Below, piece after piece: positions 1 through 9,894 of a stretch of DNA of 19,626 nucleotides. Location: assembly GCA_027596075.1 (NCBI GenBank), contig JADGJC010000453.1, positions 263 through 19,888 of the forward strand, given 5' to 3'. Both the position numbers and the translations under genes were made by a program. Under the pieces are notes generated by a model, which was not told where the DNA came from, did not search any database, and was given only the letters and a program-made list of their open reading frames with translations. Each line of letters opens with the position of its first letter. Within the stretch, counting starts at the first letter, position 1. This DNA is from Rhizophlyctis rosea. Lineage: Eukaryota; Chytridiomycota; Chytridiomycetes; Rhizophlyctidales; Rhizophlyctidaceae.

Positions 1-816
1 GTTGGCTTGGGGGGTCTGGGTTTTTTTTGTGTGTGGTGTGGTTGGCGGGGTGGGTGGGCCGCCCGGGGCGGGGGGGCCCGCCCGCGGCGGGGCGCGGGGC
101 CCCCCCGCCGCCCCGGGGGGTGGTTGTTTTTGGAGAGCAAGATTTCGATTGGGGGTTTTTTTTTTCTCAGTCGGTAAAGTTTCCAAGTCGCTAATCACCC
201 TTGCATTTTGAACAACAGTATGTGACGACGGTTTTGTATAAACCCGTGTTCAATTAAGTGGTGTATGTGCTGGGGGCGTGGGAGTGTGTATGATGGATCT
301 CGGGTAACGTGGGGGGACGGGCGGGTGTGGAGGTGCGCCGTGTAAGGTGTTCATATTGTGGGATATCGTGTCGGCTGTTATTTTGTTTTTGTTCTAGTTG
401 ACAGCCAACTTTTGTATAATCATAATGTGGTTTTGAGAAATCGAGTCTTTTTCCATATGGGCAACCCATAGTTAATCTGTCAAAATGAAACGTCGCACAC
501 CCGCCCATCCCACATCGGTCTGTTGATGCATGGAGGAAAGTGTTTATGAAAAGAACCTAAATCCCGCCTCAACAGTTATTTTGTTCCGCATTGCACGTTG
601 TCCAACTTCAGAACCACGCTCAGCGTCGGTGTCCGTCACCAGTCACCAATAATCAAAAATCAAGCGATCAAGGGAAAGGAAACATCTTTCGAGCAACTGC
701 AATTTATTTACAGCAAGAACTTCATTGTGCAAATATCATAACTCGATAGGCAACTGAGCTAACCGCAACACCGCATTTCCAATACCAATGGCGGCCCCAC
801 CAACAACGCTAGCCGC
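1..816. other. Region without a supported gene (3' side of polyubiquitin)
   Basis: No convincing coding region is seen. Positions 1-60 are G/T-rich, about 60-120 is an extreme G+C block with self-complementary arms, and 121-180 has long T and G runs. An open frame covers about the first 210 bases but is Gly/Pro-biased low complexity, so I do not call it. It could be the 3' end of a plus-strand gene lying to the left. From about 530 to 816 the sequence becomes A/T-richer, as expected for the 3' untranslated region of the minus-strand polyubiquitin gene that ends at 817. No tRNA or mobile element is recognised. Confidence 0.5.
62..117. repeat. GC-extreme inverted repeat / potential hairpin
   Basis: The block is almost pure G+C. 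The left arm at about 62-76 (CCCGGGGCGGGGGGG) is complementary to the right arm at about 100-117 (CCCCCCCGCCGCCCCGGG), apart from a small bulge. The loop between them is itself GC-rich and partly self-complementary. Runs of four to seven G could also form a quadruplex. What is seen is only the symmetry and composition; no function is implied. An assembly or sequencing artefact in such a block is possible. Confidence 0.45.
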
Positions 817-1897
<1,081 letters not shown>

Positions 1898-2495
1898 ATT
1901 TGCGCTTTTTGTAAGGTTTTGACTTGTTGTAGTAGTAGTTTGAATATGCCACTGAAGGGTTTGTGAGTATGTGGGAAAGTTGATGAGATGGTGGAAAGGG
2001 GAAAGGGGGGTGCGAGTCTCAGGGTTTGCTTTTGTAGTCCCTGGTGGGAGGCTCAGTTTCGCCGCCGCGTGACCCCTGTCAATTTGTCAACGTCACAAGC
2101 AAAGACGCGACTTCGCTTGAAAGGGAATTGCGCTCTTGGCTTGGCAATCGTGGCGGACTTCTGATGGAATCCGAAGTTGGGCGGGTGTTCTGCCCGATTC
2201 TGTGGCTTCTTCTAAAACATACACGTCATCACACGTCATTATCGTTGCTGGATCTTAATTGACAGGTATATTTTTGGTAAACCTAATTCGTCCATCCAGC
2301 TGGACAAAATAGGGGTGGTTTTGGTCACAGCCAGCCCGCCTGCACGCCAAGACTGTCGGATACAGGCACAGTTTCTTCAGCGCACAAAGTCATCGTTCGA
2401 CCGACTTACATAAAGCGTCCATTGCCCTTTTCTCAAGGTGGAAGCGCAACCACATAGCTATCCACTCAAACTATTGCAGACGTCTTAGCCGCATC
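1898..2495. promoter_or_regulatory. Divergent intergenic promoter region
   Basis: This interval of about 600 bp lies between the start codons of two divergent genes, polyubiquitin (minus) and the seven-exon gene (plus), so both promoters should lie here. Next to polyubiquitin the minus strand is pyrimidine-rich (about 1975-2015), typical of fungal transcription-start regions. Two ACGTCA motifs lie close together near 2221-2240 and resemble CRE/ATF-type sites, but by inspection only. An ACATAAAG sequence near 2408 could act as a weak TATA-like element for the plus-strand gene. No gene is seen in the interval. Confidence 0.4.
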
Positions 2496-3594
2496 ATGTT
2501 GAATTTCGCGCGCCCCACCAACTTCTTTGTGGCAAGTATGGCCAACGATGCCGTTCAACGTTAACGCCTCTTTCTAATGTGACTCCGTCTCCAGCAAGAC
2601 GAAACGTCTTCCACGCGAACGATATCTAGTCCAGAAGTGGGAATGTCGCACGCGCTATATTTCAAAGGATGCAAAAATGGAAACTACACTGTGGAAGCTA
2701 ACGTGAAGAAGGTCTTGATAGGTATTTTAGAACGAGGTTACTTGTGGGCGATGACTCTGCAGGACTGACGCCACCCACCGTAGAGGAATGTGAAGATACT
2801 CAGTTCACTATCAATGGCAGAATATTGACAAGTACGATGGATGTGTGGCGAGGGGATGGATTAACCATTACTGTGAGTTGGCCGTGAGGAGGCTTACCTG
2901 TCTACTACGAGACCGTTGTTGAAACGATATTTCTTAGGTCTCCACCTCAGTTCAAACCATACAAGCCGACATCATCCCATCTCTTAGTGTCAAATTTACC
3001 AATCCAGACGATTTCAAAACCCTAGTATGGTCGAATTGCGAGAACGTATCATTACAATTAGGCGAACAAGGTAATGAAACGTGCAAGCTGCCGATGTCAT
3101 GTGCACGCCTTCATAACATGTTCACATCAATGTTCACGCCATAGCACCCTTCCAAACTGGTCTTGCAACCACCTCCCCACGGGGGACTTCAGAGGACCAA
3201 TTCACCGTCCATATGGTGAATCAAGCACTTGCGGCGGAACGGGTCGTGAGAAATAAAGGAAATTATCCCAGCACAGAACGTCAAGATGCCGAGTGGGAGA
3301 GGCGGCAACAGCGGAATGCGAAGAAGGTCGCTGAGGTATGCTGTTTCTCTGAGTTTTGAAGGGTGCACGATCTGACACAAATCACGCACAGTTTGTCTTG
3401 AGTGCCGTCAAAAAGGCCGATAGTAAAGATGGTAAGAAGGATGGTGATGGTGGCGGCTCCGATGGCGGGGGTCCTACTGTTGAGGTGTGTCTGTTGTTGT
3501 CTGCCGGCCTTCTAAGTGCAGACGTCGGAGCTGACACCTGTTGCGTTTTATGCAGCAATTGGAAATGAAACTTCATGGACAGGATCAGAAGTGA
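2496..3594 (+). CDS. Uncharacterised protein, seven exons, charged C-terminal tail
   Basis: The family is not recognised. Exons are 2496-2531 (or 2496-2528), 2595-2721, 2763-2872, 2938-3070, 3145-3335, 3392-3484 and 3556-3594. They join in frame to give about 242 residues ending in QDQK and TGA. Introns are 41-74 nt with GT-AG ends, except that the first may use a GC donor. Residues about 30-150 alternate polar and hydrophobic positions, suggesting a beta-rich domain. That is followed by a helix-like segment (DDFKTLVWSNCENVSLQL). Residues about 160-200 are rich in Glu, Arg and Gln and look helical (DAEWERRQQRNAKKVAE). A Lys/Asp/Gly-rich linker and a short C-terminal helix follow. No signal peptide or membrane segment is seen. 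The consistent reading frame across six introns is the main support. A PH-like fold is only a guess. Confidence 0.72.
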
Positions 3595-3640
3595 TGGACA
3601 ACCGTACAGACTAGATTATATTAAGGTATTGCTAATCTTG

Positions 3641-3710
3641 CGATCCCACATTGCCAATCCCACATCATCAATGCCACGTCGTCAATCCCACACCGTCAAT
3701 CCCACATTGT
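3641..3710. repeat. 14-bp tandem repeat, five copies
   Basis: Five adjacent copies of a 14-bp unit close to CAATCCCACATCGT start at 3641, 3655, 3669, 3683 and 3697. Each differs from the consensus by a few bases. A shortened sixth copy (CAATCTCGT) follows at 3711-3719. The copies diverge mainly in the last four bases. This is a minisatellite-like array in intergenic DNA just downstream of the seven-exon gene. Confidence 0.75.
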
Positions 3711-4827
3711 CAATCTCGTCAATTAATTAATTTCTTCTAACTCACACCACCCTTGTCGATCCCTGATGGGCAAACATTGACAATGTCCTCATCCCCCGCA
3801 GACAAAATGCTGCTCATCATGTAATTGGGCATGAGCTCAATCGGGCCATGGCATTGGATCCCTTACAATGAACACAAGCAGAATCCCCAAATACAGTCGA
3901 ACTCCTCAACAATTACCAGGCAATCAACGCGGCATCTCCCATTGTTATGTGTCTTGTGACACTACAGTCCACACCGGTTGAAAAACAAGACGTTGTCGCT
4001 TGATAACAAGACGGACATTCCACAGCAGATTCCATTTCATTTGTGGTCCTCAATGTCATCGACGTTGCCTGAGATCAGTAGCATTGGGCACAGACTCAGG
4101 CACACATTTCGATGCGTACAAAATTGGCAGCCCTTCTGTTGCAAACCATTCGTCGTCCCACATTCCTATATGAACCGTCTCTTTTTTCTTGCGAACTCGA
4201 AATGATCTGTTGGGAAGGAATTTGTACGATGCTGATGGTGCTGCCGACTCAATGAATGTGAGCGGGTTGCATTCAAGAACGCCGAGTCATTATCGCATCG
4301 TTCGCAAGGACAAATCCGCATGGAGGGTGCAGACAAGTCTGTAATATCGATGCAATGTATGATGTTATTTTCCTATCCCTTCGCATGGTTTCCACAAGCG
4401 CCCATCGATCTCACGGCTGACCCATTACTGTCGACATGGAAAGAGAAGAGTTGAAGAATAGCCAAAAGAGACAAACGTAAGAGTTGGCATTGACGAGATC
4501 TCCAACGCTTGCAACAGTCGTAGGCAGAGCCCGTGAGACGATAGACAAGGTGAGGTGAACTCGAGCAACGCTAATTCTAGCGACCCCAAAAAACACATGT
4601 ATATGTACACCCTCCGCTATCTGTCGCGATCAGACATGATTTGTGTGTGGTTCCCCACAACAGGATGCGGTATCATCATCGGGTGATATGTATTTTAAAT
4701 GTGGTTGCTAGTCTAGGTGTATCCTAAGACAAAGAATTAGCAAAGGTGCTGGATGCGCCGTCCTTTTATATTTTTGGAAAGCGCAGTAGGTGGGGCTTGT
4801 GCCATTGGGGATGGAGGCTGCTAATGT

Positions 4828-4833
4828 CACGTG
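4828..4833. promoter_or_regulatory. CACGTG E-box motif
   Basis: A palindromic CACGTG lies about 290 bp upstream of the probable TATA box of the membrane-protein gene. In fungi this hexamer is bound by bHLH factors such as Cbf1- or Pho4-type proteins. The match is exact, but the assignment as a real site is inference from position only. Confidence 0.3.
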
Positions 4834-5115
4834 TAAGCCACGGTGGCCCAGCAAGGGGCTCCATGTTGTATCTGGTACGACGGACAAAAGTGTGCAACGC
4901 GTTTTGTTTACTTGAGTCAAGTCACCAAGCCCACTGGCCAGCCCTGGCCCGGGACTGGTGTTTTGACTTGACACAACGTCATCCAGATGCATCGTCACGT
5001 TTCCTTCCAAGGTTTGATGTTGAAACTGGATGGGCCCGGAGGGGAGAGGCTTTCCTTGGTCGGTTGACACAAAGGCCCGCGGTCATGCGAGTGAGAAGAA
5101 GGCCCAGACCATGAC

Positions 5116-5122
5116 TATAAAA
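5116..5122 (+). promoter_or_regulatory. TATA box of the membrane-protein gene
   Basis: TATAAAA occurs 101 bp before the start codon at 5223. It is followed by a C/T-rich stretch (about 5140-5200) of the kind in which fungal transcription starts. The strong TATA box agrees with the C-ending codon bias of the gene, which suggests high or regulated expression. Confidence 0.6.
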
Positions 5123-5222
5123 TGGAGGAGGGGATCCATCCTTCCTCCTCGATTCACCTTTTGCTCCCATAGTTCCTTGTTACTAGACCTCTTCAAAGAA
5201 GCAAAACGCGTAGATCGCAACC

Positions 5223-6373
5223 ATGTCCATCCTCCTCAAGATCACGAACACCATCGTGTTCCTCTTCTTCCTTGGAAGCAACATCTTCCAGATTGTCGAA
5301 GACAAGGGAGTGTCTACTCCTTGGGGTGAGTTGGTTTGGTGATATGCAATGTTTAGAGGCTATAGGCATGAGTATCTTACCATGATCTTAAAAAGGCGAA
5401 CACACCACCTACTTGACACCCGCTCCCTGGGCGTTCTACATTTGGGGTCTCACGTACTTGCTTTTGCTTGGGTTCACTATCTGGCAGGTTAGAATTTTGG
5501 ATTTGAGTTCTGTGTGCGTTTGATGGAGGTGCTGATGCCTCTTGCAAACTTTCAGTGGATCCCCAACAATGAAGAAGTCAACGTCACCGTCGACCACGTT
5601 TACGGCCACCACTTTGCTGTTGCTGGTTTGACTACTGCTCTGTGGGCTACTCTCTGGGTAATGTATCGCGATGTCACTGTGGTGGTAAGTCGGCCCGGGT
5701 GCAATCGGACTGACACCAATTACACATCAGAACGACAACAAGCTCATCCTCTCCGCCATTGTCATCCTCTTCGCTTACCTTTCCCTCGGCCACTTGACCC
5801 ACAACCTCCACAAAGCCCACGTCGAACGCGCTGGCGAGCCCGAGTCTTTGGTTGTTCGCGCGTTTGTCCACGCTCCTATCTACCTCTGGTATGTCATGAA
5901 ACGCCAGCGGTGGAAATGATGTTCATGCGAAGTCTCACCAACTTGATAATGTCTCCGATAGGTTCCACACCACCGGCTTCGTCCTCCTCCTCAACATCTT
6001 GGCTCTCGTCACCAAGTACCCCGACGCCACCCACCCCCGCGTCTGGGACGTCATCGCTACCGAGATCGCCATTCTCGTCCTCCTTTCCCACGCTGTTGGG
6101 TCCACTGAAGCTAATGTCAACCACTTTGGTAGCAACTTGGTTCTCTCTTGGTAAGGACTTCTAACAACATGCCTGCAGTTTGATGGAATGTTCATCCGTA
6201 CCATGACAACCTCCAGGTTCCTCTTCGCCGTCGCAGCCCAACAACCCCACCCCATCATCCGCTGGAGTGCCATCGTCGCTGGCGTCATCGGCCTCGTTTA
6301 CCCCTTCAAGACCTTCGCTCGTCGCAGGACCGCTGAGGAGCAACCTTTGCTCCGTCCCGACAACCAGGCTTAA
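5223..6373 (+). CDS. Multipass membrane protein with TspO-like TPAxxxFxIWGLxYLLL motif
   Basis: The protein has 275 residues in six exons: 5223-5325, 5396-5487, 5556-5684, 5731-5888, 5962-6150 and 6217-6373. All introns are GT-AG and all phases agree, ending in TAA. It is strongly hydrophobic with about six probable membrane helices: about residues 5-22, 46-64, 84-108, 115-130, 155-175 and 185-245 in parts. Near residues 41-58 it reads TPAPWAFYIWGLTYLLLL. This resembles the signature of bacterial and fungal tryptophan-rich sensory/TspO-like membrane proteins, but I cannot confirm the family or the ligand. Two introns fall inside Trp codons. Codons mostly end in C throughout, unlike the neighbouring hydrolase gene, which points to high expression. 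The tail is short, basic and then acidic. A putative plasma or organelle membrane location is inference. Confidence 0.88.
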
Positions 6374-6611
6374 GAGCCGGTTGTGCTTGTTTTTGGCGTT
6401 CAAGTAGATTCGGGAAAAAAAACTTGCACGCAGTTTTGGAAGGGTGAAGTGTAGATTTTTGTGTGCAGTTTTTGTATATGTTGTGTCATAATAAGAACCT
6501 GTTACTATGTCCATATATGTGGCCTTACCATTTCGCCTTCAAGGGGCTGGTTGTGTCTATTTCTAACATTTTGCAAAACAGCACGTTACAATACAATTTC
6601 TTCACTCTCCA

Positions 6612-9468
6612 TCACTCATGTTGTATAATATCCCTAAGCCTCTCCCCAACCCTCTCCCACACCGCATCATCCTTAATGTAGGCAAGCGAAATAGCAGCAA
6701 ACATACTGCTAACAGACGTAACTACATTCTCCACCACCGCGCCGCACGCTCCTACGACGTTTCGGCGTTTCAGGTTGAACCAGAGGGCTTCACGTAGTGA
6801 CGGGGTGGACATGCCGGGGAGAGAGATTTCTTGTACGGTGGCGGTGGAGAAGAGGGGGTGGAGGGGGTGGCTGAATGCGTCGGATTGGTAGGTTATTGAG
6901 AGCCAGCGGGGGGAGGTTGTGGTGGTGGGAGGAGAGGATGAAGAGTGGGTTGAGGGTGAGGGTGTGAGGGGTGTCGATGTGTCGGAGCTGGAATCGTCGT
7001 TTGAACCGTACCCCAAGTCGCAGGCGGAGTCGCCTAGGGAACTTGTTTCTTCGTCTGGTGAAGGAGACCTGCTCCCACTACCACCGCCACCACGACTACG
7101 ATCCAACATCTCCCCAACACCCGAATCAACCCTCTCAACCACCACACCCCCTCCCATCATCACCCCGATCTTCCCACACTCCACCTCCCCACCCTTCCTC
7201 TCCCCCTCTTTGCCAACAAAATTCGGCCACCGCACACTCTCTAAATCCAAACACCAAAGAAGGTGGGATCCGAGCGTAATGAACGAATGGAGTTCCATGC
7301 ACCCCATTTGCTCGACGCGCCGGGGGAGGAGGTGAGTGTTTTGTTGGAGGTTGCGGGAGAGGGATATGGCGCTGTCCTGGGGTGTGTGAGTTTGCGTGGA
7401 GTGGTGTAGATTACCGAAGTACATTGTTGCCAGGGCGCCGCCGAGAGAGTTTCCAACCTATGATTGATTTCGTCAGTGAAGGATTTTGTGTGCTGACACA
7501 AAAAGGGGAAAGAAAAGCACTGACCACAACTAATTTAGCAACCCTTCCACTCTCCTTCCCAAACCCCACTTCACTCAACTCCCCCGCAATACTCTCAAGA
7601 ACCTTATCAAACCCCTCCATCATCGACACCGTAATAACATCTTCCGTCAAACACGCCATGACGACACCCGCGATGTTGATTACATACTCCCTCAAGGCAT
7701 CATAGCTTGCCCATCTGTGTAGGAAGTCCCAAGTTGCCTGAAGTCTGGCGTAAAGAGAATCGTTTGGTGGGGAGGAGGGTGGGGAGGTGGAAAGGGAGGA
7801 AGATGTGAAGTCTGTTGTTACGTAGAGGACGGAGAGTTTACGGGGGGAGGTGGAGTTTAGGTGGTGGGTTTGGAGGCGGGCGTTGGAGAGGGCGATTTGG
7901 GTTTCGGATTTTTGGAGGGTTCCGGATGTTGGGCCGTGGAAGTAGCTATGTTTTTTTGGTTTTCAGTTCGGTCAATGGCTTTACGATTTGTGGCGGCTAC
8001 TGGGAGTCAAAAAACTTACAGGAATACGGCGTAATCGGTATCAGGATCGTCCACAGAGGCTGTGAACTCTTCGAGGTTCTCGAAACGCACTTTGACGGCT
8101 TCTTTTTGTAATTTGTCGGCGGTGTTTAGATATATTGGACTGGGAACATCTGCATTTTTTCACAAATGTCAGTTGTCGTTATACCGCCTCCCACCGAACA
8201 GCCCACACTTCACAAAACTCACATCCCCAAATATTCCCCCCCCTCCCCTTCCCCGTCCCCTCCTCCACACACCCCTCCCCCTCCCCTCCCTCCTCCATCA
8301 CATGCCTAACACCCCTCCCCCCCCCCGCAAGCTCCTCAACCTTGACCGCAATATGCCGATACATCTCTTCATTATCAATATAACAAACATGCGACGCAGG
8401 AGTCAACTTCACCGCGCTCCAGATGCATTCTTTCCACCATGATGGACGGAGGACGCAGGATGGGAAGTTGAGGGAGGGGTGGATGGGGAGGACTAGGTCG
8501 GTTATGTGGGTGCCGTAGCCGCGGTTGTGGAGGGGGTGGGCTATGACGTCGGTTGGGTAGTACATGTTTATCCATTGGATTGTGGTGGGGAGTCTGTGCA
8601 GAGAAGGGATGTGAGTTATTGATTATGGCGAAGGAGGAAATTGGTACGAACCGCCTCGTGACTGGTCTATGCGGGAAGTGCCAGTATATAGGTGATCCAA
8701 TCGTGTAGAATGTACGGACGTTCAACAGAAGCTTCAACGCTGCACTCCCCATCCGCCGGGCATAAACATCAAAATGTGACGCCGTTTCGTCTTTTCGCTC
8801 CTTCTTGAACCAATGGTAGAAAAACTCCGCTAAAAACTCCGTCGCCGTGGATGACCCCTGCACAATAGTTCATAAGTTGGAATGAGTTGGGAATCGGAGA
8901 ATAAAAATTGAAACAGAGGCATCCCGGCTGTAATGCTTTCAATATGGGCCAACCTTACTGGTCATTTACCATTGAATAGGCCATTATGATTAAGGGTGGA
9001 GGATCTGCGTCGGTGTTTTCCGTTCCGCATTTTATGGCGAGGGTTTTGAGTGCGTCGCATATGGCGCAGAATACGAGGTGTCTGTGCATGCCGTTGGCGT
9101 GGAAGCTCATTGCCTAATGCAAACCGGACCTCAGCCTTGATCGTTCAAAAAGCTTCCCAATAACAAAAATCAAGAAACTATACCTGATTCAATAACGTCT
9201 CCGTCACAGTCTCCTTAACCCAACTCCCCAACCGATCCCAAATCCCACTCCGTTTCTCAAAACTTTTGACCGCATCCCGGAGCGCCGCTTGCCGCTCAGT
9301 CAATAAACATGCCAGATCGACACAGGCGTATGCTATGATTCGACCGGGTGCATGGCGAGCTATTGCTTTAGTGAGACCTTTGGAAACTGTGGAATTTCGT
9401 TCAGGTACATGGGAAGGTGGGGACAGGCCGTGTAGGTAGAGGACTGCGACGTCGGGTGGGGGGGTCAT
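6612..9468 (-). CDS. Tandem double alpha/beta-hydrolase (lipase-like) protein
   Basis: The product has 800 residues, with seven exons on the minus strand: 9184-9468, 8970-9113, 8652-8857, 8223-8593, 8020-8149, 7525-7945 and 6612-7457. The spliced length is 2403 nt and every phase fits. Domain 1 has strand VAVLYLHGL (H13-G14), nucleophile elbow LIIMAYSMGSS (S142), then TIGSPI at 195-200 and WINMYYPTDVIAHPL at 219-233. Domain 2 repeats this order: VFLYFHG (H382-G383), KLVVVGNSLGGALA (S523), FITLGSH at 578-584 and WLSITYQSDAFSHPL at 704-718. The HG oxyanion motif, a Ser elbow and a D-x(3)-H-P-L motif are therefore present twice. The reaction is probably ester or lipid hydrolysis, but the substrate is unknown. 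A low-complexity stretch of about 110 residues interrupts domain 2 (about 590-702). The start at 9468 is the closest ATG to the domain; an in-frame ATG at 9525 would add 19 residues. No signal peptide is seen. It shares a divergent promoter with the PLP2-like gene. Confidence 0.85.
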
Positions 9469-9894
9469 TGACGGTGAGTGGCGATTGTGGTATGTGATGG
9501 GATATGGGTTGGAGAGGATTCTCATAAAGGGAGGTTGATCTTGAGAAAATGAAGACCAGTCGCACAGGCACGTTGTCAATGTGTTGTGCTTTGCATGTGA
9601 ATGGGAAAAAATAAGGGTCGTAGGGGTTCGGATGATGGAATTGAGATTGGATGACTAAGCAGATGGCCTGGGTTTGAGATGATCCGATCGTTGATGAATG
9701 AACTGTCACCGTATTAGCTACGTTTTGAGCTACGATGAGCTACCCACCTCCATCTCCACCTCCCAATACCACCCCACCCGCCAGAAACTTCGTTCTCCGC
9801 CAATTTCAAGATCTACCTTGCCTACGCGAACACCTTTGACTTGGCAGACTATCAGCATACCAAACCGCAATCCCCTTTGCTGCATTTCATAAGC
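9469..9894. promoter_or_regulatory. Divergent promoter between hydrolase and PLP2-like genes
   Basis: About 425 bp separate the two opposing start codons, so both promoters must share this interval. No clear TATA box is seen. The tract next to the hydrolase is C/A-rich on the minus strand and could be 5' untranslated or coding if the ATG at 9525 is used. A short upstream open frame for the PLP2 side occupies 9735-9839. Confidence 0.4.
9735..9839 (+). other. Candidate upstream ORF before PLP2-like start
   Basis: An ATG at 9735 opens a 34-codon frame (MSYPPPSPPPNTTPP...) that stops at 9839, 56 nt before the PLP2-like ATG at 9895. If the transcript begins upstream of it, scanning ribosomes would meet it first and it could lower translation of the main frame. 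It is out of the main gene by its own stop codon, and no splice joins it to exon 1. Whether it is transcribed cannot be told here. Confidence 0.3.

Larger units (their letters stand above)
3595..5115. other. Gene-poor intergenic region
   Basis: No supported gene lies in these 1.5 kb. A short tandem repeat occupies 3641-3710. Several open frames between 3978 and 5114 are short, lack plausible splice partners and show no family resemblance. The stretch around 4100-4330 has some protein-like codons on the plus strand but is broken by stops. It could be a decayed gene or chance. The last 300 bases belong to the promoter of the downstream membrane-protein gene. Confidence 0.5.

Noticed and set aside
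2..211. Open frame at the left edge
   Set aside because: It is Gly/Pro low complexity through a GC-extreme block, with no start context and no family pattern.
4708..5114. Open frames of about 120 codons on both strands
   Set aside because: They lie in the promoter of the membrane-protein gene, overlap each other, and show no codon bias or domain.
6919..7335. Plus-strand open frame rich in Ser and Pro
   Set aside because: It is antisense to the last hydrolase exon and arises from the skewed base composition; the minus-strand frame continues a recognisable hydrolase domain.
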